From assembly GCA_017650505.1 (NCBI GenBank), contig JAGCET010000020.1:1-9262 (forward strand): a stretch of DNA of 9,262 bases, in the 5' to 3' direction. Numbering within the stretch: position 1 is the stretch's first letter; each line of letters opens with the position of its first letter. Origin of the DNA: Alphaproteobacteria bacterium (GTDB lineage: Bacteria > Pseudomonadota > Alphaproteobacteria > Rs-D84). This document shows, in pieces, positions 1 through 5,892 of the stretch. A program made the translations under genes and the position numbers. The notes beneath the pieces were generated by a model. It saw only the letters and a program-made list of their open reading frames with translations. It did not search any database and had not been told where the DNA came from.

Positions 1-456
1 ATCGATTCGAATTTTTTTCAAATTATCAAACAAAGTATCCCAACTGGGGGAAACTTTGCCATCTATATCTATGGCCACCGAGAAATGTCGCCGAAAGAAC
101 AAATCATCACGTATAGAAAAAATTTCATTCACAAACCCACCAACTGCAGATAACGGGACAAAAACCTGGGCCCCGGAAAGCCCCTGACGAAACCCCCGCA
201 TCACCGATTCAGACAAATCATCCGCCGCCGAATCACCACCGCCGAACTTAAATCGTCCAATTATTTTCGTGTGCTCTTTTTCTATCCATGGCCAAATTTT
301 TTCCGCACTTTCCGTTGGCACAGAAATTACATGTATCCCACGTCCGTTAAAAAAATCAACTGCAGACGCCAAATCCGTTTCATCGTTTTGGCCATCCGCA
401 ATCCAACCGCAACTAATTTCATCTATATCATCAAAAATGCAATTCGTTTGTATCAT
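1..456 (-). CDS. Conserved-looking protein of unknown function (3' end outside window)
   Basis: Reading the minus strand from the ATG at 456 gives 152 uninterrupted codons to the window edge, so the C-terminus is missing. The frame starts MIQTNCIFDDIDEISCGW. I do not recognise the family. The sequence alternates hydrophobic strand-like segments (GIHVISVP near residue 45, KIIGRFKF near 68, GAQVFVPL near 97, FSVAIDID near 125) with amphipathic helix-like stretches, the rhythm of an alpha/beta or TIM-barrel enzyme. I see no signal peptide, membrane segment or nucleotide-binding motif. The start is tentative: the Shine-Dalgarno upstream is weak (an AAAAG tract), and a GTG four codons earlier is also in frame. 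The gene is divergent from the operon at 500, only 43 bp away. Both plus-strand ORFs over this stretch are shadows. That it is coding is fairly secure; the function is open. Confidence 0.75.
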   Translation of the reverse strand, partial: MIQTNCIFDDIDEISCGWIADGQNDETDLASAVDFFNGRGIHVISVPTESAEKIWPWIEKEHTKIIGRFKFGGGDSAADDLSESVMRGFRQGLSGAQVFVPLSAVGGFVNEIFSIRDDLFFRRHFSVAIDIDGKVSPSWDTLFDNLKKIRID

Positions 457-461
457 TATGC

Positions 462-490
462 TTTTCACTTTATCATAAATGTGATATAAT
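462..490 (+). promoter_or_regulatory. Sigma70-type promoter of the four-gene operon
   Basis: TTTTCA (462-467) as the -35 box, a 17-bp spacer and a perfect TATAAT (485-490) as the -10 box. Transcription would start near A497, about three bases before the ATG at 500, leaving almost no leader. It lies between two divergent genes. The box match is direct observation; activity is inferred. Confidence 0.6.
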
Positions 491-499
491 TTAAATACT

Positions 500-1369
500 A
501 TGAAAGGAAATTTTGATAAAATCTTGCTTGGTCTATTATGGCTAATGACGGTGGCATTGGCCATCACATTTTGGATGAACATACGGTACGGGTTTAACAT
601 AATGTCCGCGGCCCATTGGGAATACCTGTCGACGTTACAGGCATCACGTGCATCTATTAAACCTGAATTCTATCTGTCGATTATTGGTGCAATATTCGTC
701 GGAATTGCCGGAATGTATCTTTTGGTGCGTCCGCGTTTTCGTAAAATTGTACTAACGCCACCCGCGCCAACCCAAGCACAAATACCCTCTGCCACTGTGG
801 TACCTGCACGTCCAAAGGCACCAACCGGAATGCGTGCAATATCCGTCCGACCACAAATTCAAAAACCATCAAATATGGTACCCGCAATTGCTCCACGGCC
901 AAAGCCACTGGCGACGCCACCGGCCGTTCAAAACAAAGAGCCGGAAAATCCATTGGGCGAAAAAATAAAATCTGTATTTGAATCCGCTGGATATGTTATG
1001 AAACCATGTAAAAAACTGGGACGGTTGGTCAATCCCGTAGTTGCACTTGGGTATGATAATATGGTATGGATTGGTATATCAAATAATTCAACAGAAAACA
1101 TGCAAGACGCCATTCAAACATTGGTCACGATTTTTGATGATACACTTGGTGATATGGCAAATGATATGTCTTTGCATGGTTGCATAATAAAACCAACAGA
1201 ATCTGGAAATAATAATCCAGATTTGATATCAACATTTGCAAGCATTGAAGAATTTTCTGAATTTATGAAAAAGTATCAAAACAAGAAACCTGATGATTTT
1301 GATAACGAACTGTTCGACGCCGTGTCAACATACGTGACAACCGTCACAGGATATACAGGAAACGCATAA
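500..1369 (+). CDS. Two-TM inner-membrane protein with Pro-rich linker and C-terminal alpha/beta domain
   Basis: A 289-residue protein that I cannot assign to a named family. Residues 8-28 and 58-76 are hydrophobic membrane segments, separated by a short loop containing HWEYLSTLQAS. Basic residues after the second segment (RPRFRK, 77-82) suggest that the rest is cytoplasmic. Residues about 84-150 are a low-complexity linker rich in Pro, Ala and basic residues. Residues about 150-289 form a compact, partly acidic domain (KSVFESAGYVMKP, then TFASIEEFSEFMKKY) of mixed helix and strand. It is the first gene of an operon: its stop codon overlaps the next gene's ATG (TAATG). No Shine-Dalgarno precedes the ATG; the AAAGGA-like tract lies just inside the gene, and a TATAAT box ends 9 bases upstream, so the message may be leaderless. 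The membrane topology is reliable; the role is unknown. The layout would suit an anchor or scaffold for the soluble products downstream. Confidence 0.85.
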   Translation: MKGNFDKILLGLLWLMTVALAITFWMNIRYGFNIMSAAHWEYLSTLQASRASIKPEFYLSIIGAIFVGIAGMYLLVRPRFRKIVLTPPAPTQAQIPSATVVPARPKAPTGMRAISVRPQIQKPSNMVPAIAPRPKPLATPPAVQNKEPENPLGEKIKSVFESAGYVMKPCKKLGRLVNPVVALGYDNMVWIGISNNSTENMQDAIQTLVTIFDDTLGDMANDMSLHGCIIKPTESGNNNPDLISTFASIEEFSEFMKKYQNKKPDDFDNELFDAVSTYVTTVTGYTGNA

Positions 1370-1875
1370 TGCAATGGACCAAGGCAAACGCTGAAAAGCG
1401 TATTAGTGATATGAATATGTCGGATATGCCGGTTGTGGCGATTACACCAGTGCCGACAAAAGTATCTGCCGATTGGTTTCAAAAATATAAAGAAGTATGC
1501 CACAGTTTTATGCGTTCATTGACCGAATGTGTCCAAGAATTAGCATTGATGAATTTAAGTCGTGATGAATTTATGAACCTTGTTATGGGGCGCGATATTC
1601 CAAAAAATCTGTCGATAAGATTTCGTACACCACTTATATGGGGTGGACGTGTTGAACCCGAAAACTTATTTATGTGCGCAACATTCCCACAATCGCAAAA
1701 TTTGGACCGTTTCATCATAGAACAATCGGAAAATGATGTTATATGGTTGCCGAACCCAGAAAAGAAAATTTATCTGCCCATTCATTCAACATTGGCCGGC
1801 AATGGTGGAAACGCGGTTGCAGACAGATTAAGCCAAATGGCCGCAAATATCGCGGCGAACCGGCGGCAACCATAA
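1369..1875 (+). CDS. Soluble protein of unknown function, second gene of operon
   Basis: A 168-residue protein with no signal peptide or membrane segment and no family that I can name. The N-terminal third is helical (DWFQKYKEVCHSFMRSLTECVQ, about 36-57). It is followed by a region that looks well ordered: RFRTPLIWGG (about 84-93), an aromatic and cysteine-containing NLFMCATFPQ stretch, DRFIIEQSENDVIWLP, then KKIYLPIH and a Gly/Asn-rich GNGGNAVADRL turn leading into a C-terminal helix. These dense Gly, Pro and Trp positions suggest a conserved fold rather than a random ORF. The ATG overlaps the upstream stop as TAATG, and AGGA at 1357-1360 lies 8 bases before it, which supports translational coupling. 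Twelve bases separate it from the next gene. Co-expression with the membrane protein suggests a partnership, but nothing shows what it does. Confidence 0.82.
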   Translation: MQWTKANAEKRISDMNMSDMPVVAITPVPTKVSADWFQKYKEVCHSFMRSLTECVQELALMNLSRDEFMNLVMGRDIPKNLSIRFRTPLIWGGRVEPENLFMCATFPQSQNLDRFIIEQSENDVIWLPNPEKKIYLPIHSTLAGNGGNAVADRLSQMAANIAANRRQP

Positions 1876-1887
1876 AGGAATAAATTT

Positions 1888-2322
1888 ATGACAGAGCAAG
1901 ATTTATTAAATACCCTGAATGAACGTGGTGCAATTTTTGCACCACCATCAACCGCCGGCCAGATAAATTTGACCAATATGAATTTACAAAAAATCCGTGC
2001 CGCAATCATTCCGTCTTTTTTGTCCAACCTGTATCAAAAATGTGGTGGAATCAACCTTGGGTCCGGGTATATATTCGGACCAAATGAAGTTAACCGTGGC
2101 ACCAAATATCCGATTCCAAACATTTTGCAAATAAATCAAGACTTAACCAATATACAAACACTACGCGGAAAAACAGTTTTTGGCCGGAATGATTTGTTTT
2201 GGTTCACGGTCAATGCATTTGGAAAATGCACAATGGTTGATAACCTTAATCTTGGGTCATTACGTCAATACGACGACCCATATCGCGCAATATTTGAATG
2301 TCTGGTTGGGGGAAAAATTTAA
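1888..2322 (+). CDS. Possible SUKH (SMI1/KNR4-like) protein
   Basis: A 144-residue soluble protein. The segment IIPSFLSNLYQKCGGINLGSGYIFGP (about 40-65) resembles the signature of the SMI1/KNR4 (SUKH) superfamily, where a proline and a hydrophobic helix are followed by a GG turn and a strand with IFG. Later come a strand-rich LFWFTVNAFGK (about 103-113) and a C-terminal helix starting YDDPYRAIFECL, also compatible with SUKH. Bacterial SUKH proteins are often immunity proteins for polymorphic toxins, but some have other roles and no toxin gene is visible here. I made the family match by eye and it is not secure. A good Shine-Dalgarno, AAGGA at 1875-1879, overlaps the upstream stop and lies 8 bases before the ATG. 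One base separates the stop from the next ATG, so the two genes are almost certainly co-translated. Confidence 0.82.
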   Translation: MTEQDLLNTLNERGAIFAPPSTAGQINLTNMNLQKIRAAIIPSFLSNLYQKCGGINLGSGYIFGPNEVNRGTKYPIPNILQINQDLTNIQTLRGKTVFGRNDLFWFTVNAFGKCTMVDNLNLGSLRQYDDPYRAIFECLVGGKI

Positions 2323-2323
2323 T

Positions 2324-2533
2324 ATGAAAAAAATATCTGTATCTTTATCGGGGCATCAAACCAGCATATCGTTGGAACCTGAATTCATCGACGCACTGCA
2401 TGATATCGTGACCGAAACCAAAACTTCGGTGGCCGCAATTATATCACACATAGACGAAACCCGGTCGGTCGAAACCAACCTGTCATCGGCTATACGTGTG
2501 TGGATTTTAAAATATTTCAAAAAACAAATTTAA
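2324..2533 (+). CDS. Ribbon-helix-helix (RHH_4 type) DNA-binding protein
   Basis: A 69-residue protein beginning MKKISVSLSGHQTSISLEPEF. This is the recognisable beginning of the RHH_4 family (ribbon-helix-helix), known mostly as short alphaproteobacterial proteins: one strand, a short turn, then two helices. Here EPEFIDALHDIVTETKTSVAAIISHID (about 18-44) forms the helices, and a conserved-looking NLSSAIRVWILKYF ends the protein. RHH proteins dimerise through the strand and bind DNA with it, typically as repressors or antitoxins; the target is unknown. I chose this start because it gives the full family length and sits one base after the upstream stop, with GGGGG about 11 bases before it. An in-frame ATG at 2180 would add 48 residues overlapping the upstream gene out of frame. 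As last gene of the operon it could autoregulate it. Its stop overlaps the stop of the convergent ybeY-lnt gene. Confidence 0.85.
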   Translation: MKKISVSLSGHQTSISLEPEFIDALHDIVTETKTSVAAIISHIDETRSVETNLSSAIRVWILKYFKKQI

Positions 2534-4536
2534 TCTTTACTGCGTGTGATACCATACAACCATATATTCATCATACACGCAATAATCAAAATTACTATCA
2601 TACATATATCACGTCCAACATACCGATATGGCGTCTTATGCGCACCACACACAGAACCATCTGCAATCCCAACCTGCCCCACAGGCACGTCGGCAACCAC
2701 GCGACCATCCGCTGATATAAATGCACTTATACCCGAATAATTTGCACGCACAATTGGCATTCCCGATTCGATTGCATACCGGCGAACCATATCAAGGTGT
2801 TGATACGTTCCCGGCGTACGACCGAACCAATTATCATTCGTAATATTCACTATCGCATTTGGTTCCTTACCTCCCGCAATCAAAGAATCAGAAAATATGA
2901 TTTCATAACACACTGCCGGCGCAAAAACAAATTTCGAATTTTTTACATCCATACTTATTATCTCTGGCCCATCTCCCGACGTCAACAATCCCGGCGTCGG
3001 AATCAAATTACCAAACGGTCTATATTCACCAAATGGCACAAGGTGAGATTTGCTGTATACATGGGAAATCGCACCATTCAAATCTGTCACCAATAAAGAA
3101 TTATACATTTTCCCATCACGATAATAATTAGACCCAATAATAATCGGTCGTCCCAAAACCTTTGGCATTGAAATAATATCACCATCGGTCACAACAAATG
3201 GATACGCGGTTTCCGGGAACACGACCAAATCATATTCCCCCGGTGCATTTGCTACGGATGTCATAAATTCTAAATTACGTCTTGCGTTTTGTATGGCCAC
3301 GTTGCGTGAATGTGTTGCCTTTTGCACGGCACTTTGCGCCGGTTGCACAATGCGAATTATTATATTTGAATCATCACATTGTGATGCACCAATATTTTTT
3401 ATTCCGTATAAAACGCCAACCACACCAAACAAAACAAAAACAATCATCACAAACCAATTCAATACACGCCGACGATTTATTATAATTTCACAAACACTTG
3501 CGATAATACCAACAATAACGAACGTCAGCCCCAACGCACCATACAAAGACATAGAATTTGCAACATATAAATTTTCTATGGCAATATTTGCAATCGGATT
3601 CCACGGGAACCCAGTGAACATCCATTCACGCCCCCATAAAACCAGTGTCCAAATTGTCGCGAACAAAACCGGCCGACATATCGGATTTACAAACTTTCCA
3701 CACATTGCAACAAACGGAATTGAAAAAACGATTCCACCGACAATGCCGATTCCCATCAACGCAGGTGCGGTCCATATTGCAAACTGATGCGCCAATTCCG
3801 GAACAACATATATACTGTTCAGCACCCACCAAAACATTGCCATCGCATAGAATGCACCAAATGGAAACACGCGCCAAAACCGTCGCCATATTCCATACCC
3901 AGACAAGTATTTCACACTTAATAAATATGCACCACCAATACCGATTACCGTTGCCAACCAAAAATGGAAAGGCGCGAAACCAAACGTCGCGACAATCGCA
4001 CACAGCACATATAAAACAATTCGCCCAAATGTCCGGTTAAACATCCGATAAAAAAATCCTGTTACTCGTTCACCCGGACAATATTCAGAATCGCTGCATA
4101 CAGCGGAATCCGCTGTATAGGGATTTTTGTACCCTAATTTTTTTAATATTGCAACCTCTCGTCTTTCCATCTTTTTTGCATCCCGTTCATCTATGTGATC
4201 ATACCCCAAAAGATGCAATATACCATGCACCACCATGTGCGCAGTATGTTCCGCAACGGAAATATTCTCATCACGCGCTTCGCGCATAACGGTATCAAGC
4301 GATATAAAAATATCACCCAACAAAACATCATCACCCAATTCAAAAGACAATACATTTGTTGGCTTGTTCAACCCACGATATTTTTTATTTATCTTGCGAA
4401 TCTTGGAATCATCAACCAACGTAATTGAAACCTCGGCATTTTTATATTTCGCACCAACAACTGCGGCCGCGATTTTTTCAAAATCTATATCGTATTTTTT
4501 CCATTTTTCATTTTCAACATTCACATAGACCCGCAT
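2530..4536 (-). CDS. ybeY-lnt: YbeY-Lnt fusion: rRNA maturation endoribonuclease joined to apolipoprotein N-acyltransferase
   Basis: A single 668-residue frame containing two normally separate enzymes. Residues 1-138 are YbeY, a zinc-dependent endoribonuclease in 16S rRNA 3'-end maturation and ribosome quality control: YRGLNKPTNVLSF (53-65) holds the conserved Arg, and HGILHLLGYDH gives the metal ligands His104, His108 and His114. After a linker (about 139-170), residues 171-668 are Lnt, which adds the third acyl chain to the N-terminal cysteine of lipoproteins. Hydrophobic segments fill 172-380, then comes the nitrilase-like domain with catalytic Glu442 (FPETAYP), Lys496 (YSKSHLVPFGEY) and Cys543 (VCYE), plus NDNWFG, and a final membrane helix near 642-661. 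Both halves look complete, so both may be active. Lnt starts on the cytoplasmic side, so the topology permits a membrane-tethered YbeY. In many Proteobacteria ybeY and lnt flank corC, which is absent here. The ATG at 4536 has AAAGGGGG just upstream and beats the in-frame TTG at 4554. Confidence 0.93.
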   Translation of the reverse strand: MRVYVNVENEKWKKYDIDFEKIAAAVVGAKYKNAEVSITLVDDSKIRKINKKYRGLNKPTNVLSFELGDDVLLGDIFISLDTVMREARDENISVAEHTAHMVVHGILHLLGYDHIDERDAKKMERREVAILKKLGYKNPYTADSAVCSDSEYCPGERVTGFFYRMFNRTFGRIVLYVLCAIVATFGFAPFHFWLATVIGIGGAYLLSVKYLSGYGIWRRFWRVFPFGAFYAMAMFWWVLNSIYVVPELAHQFAIWTAPALMGIGIVGGIVFSIPFVAMCGKFVNPICRPVLFATIWTLVLWGREWMFTGFPWNPIANIAIENLYVANSMSLYGALGLTFVIVGIIASVCEIIINRRRVLNWFVMIVFVLFGVVGVLYGIKNIGASQCDDSNIIIRIVQPAQSAVQKATHSRNVAIQNARRNLEFMTSVANAPGEYDLVVFPETAYPFVVTDGDIISMPKVLGRPIIIGSNYYRDGKMYNSLLVTDLNGAISHVYSKSHLVPFGEYRPFGNLIPTPGLLTSGDGPEIISMDVKNSKFVFAPAVCYEIIFSDSLIAGGKEPNAIVNITNDNWFGRTPGTYQHLDMVRRYAIESGMPIVRANYSGISAFISADGRVVADVPVGQVGIADGSVCGAHKTPYRYVGRDICMIVILIIACMMNIWLYGITRSKD
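4050..4056 (-). other. 7-T homopolymer (sense strand) at the YbeY/Lnt junction
   Basis: On the coding (minus) strand seven T in a row read GGA TTT TTT TAT in the linker, about 2 codons before an in-frame ATG (4044) that would be a natural Lnt start. One extra T would shift YbeY into a frame that stops at a TAA a few bases later, overlapping that ATG in a layout typical of two coupled genes. An AGGA lies 12 bases before the ATG, a rather long spacing. As given, the frame is fused. Confidence 0.7.
4098..4118. repeat. 21-bp perfect palindrome inside the YbeY-Lnt linker
   Basis: Ten-base arms ATACAGCGGA and TCCGCTGTAT flank one central A. On the minus strand this encodes TADSAV, immediately after the natural-looking YbeY end (KKLGYKNPY) and within the linker. 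No T-tract follows it on the minus strand, so it does not look like a terminator for this gene. On the plus strand it is followed at a short distance by a TTTTT run, but no plus-strand gene ends there. It could be a small inserted palindromic element or an mRNA hairpin. Confidence 0.7.
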
Positions 4537-4540
4537 AATT

Positions 4541-4549
4541 TCCCCCTTT
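4541..4549 (-). promoter_or_regulatory. Ribosome-binding site that fixes the ybeY-lnt start
   Basis: On the minus strand AAAGGGGGA lies 4 bases before the ATG at 4536, with the G run centred at normal Shine-Dalgarno distance. The TTG at 4554 would place this tract inside the coding region. The site overlaps the -35 box of the rarA promoter by two bases on the opposite strand. Confidence 0.7.
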
Positions 4550-4576
4550 GACAACCAAAGATTTATCTAATAGAAT
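4548..4576 (+). promoter_or_regulatory. Sigma70-type promoter of rarA
   Basis: A perfect TTGACA (4548-4553), a 17-bp spacer and TAGAAT (4571-4576, five of six consensus bases). Transcription would start near 4583, giving a leader of about 17 bases before the ATG at 4600. The -10 box is one base away from the -10 box of the opposing ybeY-lnt promoter. Confidence 0.7.
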
Positions 4577-4577
4577 C

Positions 4578-4606
4578 ATTATACACAAAGAATAATAAAA
4601 TGTCTA
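4578..4606 (-). promoter_or_regulatory. Sigma70-type promoter of ybeY-lnt
   Basis: Read on the minus strand: TAGACA (4606-4601, five of six consensus bases), a 17-bp spacer, then a perfect TATAAT (4583-4578). Transcription would start near 4571, leaving a leader of about 35 bases before the ATG at 4536. The -35 box covers the second and third bases of the rarA start codon and the following bases of rarA. Confidence 0.65.
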
Positions 4607-5892
4607 ATACAACAACACGACCATTGGCGGATTTAATGCGTCCCAACATCATAGATGATGTGGTGGGGCAACGTGCATTACTTGGCGAAAACGGCATAGT
4701 GCGCCGCATGGTCAACGCACACAAACTTTCGAACCTGTTGCTGTGGGGGCCACCGGGATGTGGCAAAACCACAATTGCACGCGCATTGGCGAATTCGGTC
4801 GACATGGATTTTGTTCCGATGTCCGCGGTCTTTTCCGGAACGGCCGACATAAAAAAGACTATGGAGGTTGCACGCACAAACGCTTCCCTTGGTCGTGGCA
4901 CTTTATTATTCATTGACGAAATCCACCGATTCAATAAAACGCAACAGGACACATTATTGCCATATTTAGAAGACGGCACAGTCGTATTCATTGGGGCAAC
5001 AACCGAAAACCCAAGTTTTAATTTGAACAACGCATTGCTATCACGGTGCCACGTTGGCGTTTTAGAACCGTTGGATACGACGGATTTATTGACACTAATT
5101 GAACGCGCCGAAAAATACATTGCGAAAAAATTGCCACTGACCGATGATGCAAAAAAACATTTGGCGGAAATTTCTGATGGCGATGCAAGATTCTTGTTAA
5201 ATACGGTCGAATATCTGGCATCGGCAAAATTCAAAAAAGACCTAAGCTCCGATGATTTAGATTCGGTAATACAAAAACACGCGCCATTGTCCGACAAATC
5301 AGGCGATGAACATTACAATATGATTTCTGCGGTGCATAAATCATTACGGGCCAGTGATACCGACGCGGCCCTGTATTGGGTTGCACGTATGATGACCGCA
5401 GGCCAAGACCCAATGTATATCTTTCGCCGACTAACACGGTTTGCAATGGAAGATGTTGGTTTGGCCGACCCGAACGCGATGCAATTGGCACTAAGCGCGT
5501 GGCAGGTTTATGAAAGAATGGGCAGTCCCGAAGGCGATCTTGCCCTGACTGAATTGGTTATATACCTTGGCACTGCGCCGAAAAGTGTTTCGGTTGACCG
5601 GGCAAAAATGGCATCATATGCCGTGGCAAAACAAACATCAAATTTAATGCCACCCAAAAACATTCTGAATGCACCAACACGTATGATGCGCGACATGGGA
5701 TACGGCCGCGGTTATATATACGACCCCGACACAGAATCAGGATGCAGTGGTCAAAACTGTTTCCCCGAAAGTATGTCGCGCCAAAGTTTTTACCACCCGA
5801 TTGAACGCGGATTCGAACGCGAAATCAAAAAACGATTTGAATATTGGAACACTATGCGTGCACGCGCACAAAAAGATTCAGACAAAGATTAG
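4600..5892 (+). CDS. rarA: RarA (MgsA/WRNIP1 family) replication-associated AAA+ ATPase
   Basis: A 430-residue protein, close to the usual length of this family (E. coli RarA is about 447). RarA acts at stalled or gapped replication forks as a tetrameric clamp-loader-like ATPase, interacting with SSB and DNA ends. The N-terminus RPLADLMRPNIIDDVVGQ is typical of the family. Walker A is GPPGCGKTT (50-58), Walker B LLFIDEIHRF (102-111) with Asp106 and Glu107, sensor 1 GATTENPSF (132-140), and the arginine finger is probably Arg149 in LLSRC. The helical tetramerisation region follows (DPMYIFRRLTRFAMEDVGLADP), and the C-terminus carries the family-typical SRQSFYHPIERGFE. All catalytic positions look intact. 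The Shine-Dalgarno is weak (AAAGA at 4587-4591). Its own promoter lies in the 63-bp gap shared with ybeY-lnt. It ends on a TAG overlapping the stop of the convergent beta-barrel gene. Confidence 0.96.
   Translation: MSNTTTRPLADLMRPNIIDDVVGQRALLGENGIVRRMVNAHKLSNLLLWGPPGCGKTTIARALANSVDMDFVPMSAVFSGTADIKKTMEVARTNASLGRGTLLFIDEIHRFNKTQQDTLLPYLEDGTVVFIGATTENPSFNLNNALLSRCHVGVLEPLDTTDLLTLIERAEKYIAKKLPLTDDAKKHLAEISDGDARFLLNTVEYLASAKFKKDLSSDDLDSVIQKHAPLSDKSGDEHYNMISAVHKSLRASDTDAALYWVARMMTAGQDPMYIFRRLTRFAMEDVGLADPNAMQLALSAWQVYERMGSPEGDLALTELVIYLGTAPKSVSVDRAKMASYAVAKQTSNLMPPKNILNAPTRMMRDMGYGRGYIYDPDTESGCSGQNCFPESMSRQSFYHPIERGFEREIKKRFEYWNTMRARAQKDSDKD

Noticed and set aside
1334..1347. GTGAC/GTCAC inverted repeat at the end of the first operon gene
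   Set aside because: Only five base pairs, inside coding sequence with no T run; not a terminator, and it would break the operon.
2180..2323. 48-residue N-terminal extension of the RHH protein
   Set aside because: It overlaps the upstream gene in another frame; the 69-residue form has family-typical length and sits one base after the upstream stop.
3293..3787. 164-codon plus-strand ORF opposite Lnt
   Set aside because: Antisense to the Lnt membrane region; residue composition is that of reversed hydrophobic codons. Shadow, as are the plus ORFs at 2546, 2797 and 3645.
4537..4554. TTG start for ybeY-lnt
   Set aside because: The Shine-Dalgarno AAAGGGGG lies between the TTG and the ATG at 4536, and YbeY proteins normally begin as MRVYV does.
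4563..5297. 244-codon minus-strand ORF opposite rarA
   Set aside because: It lies wholly antisense to the well-supported RarA gene and would start inside it; low-complexity Ser/Asn content with no family match. A shadow frame.
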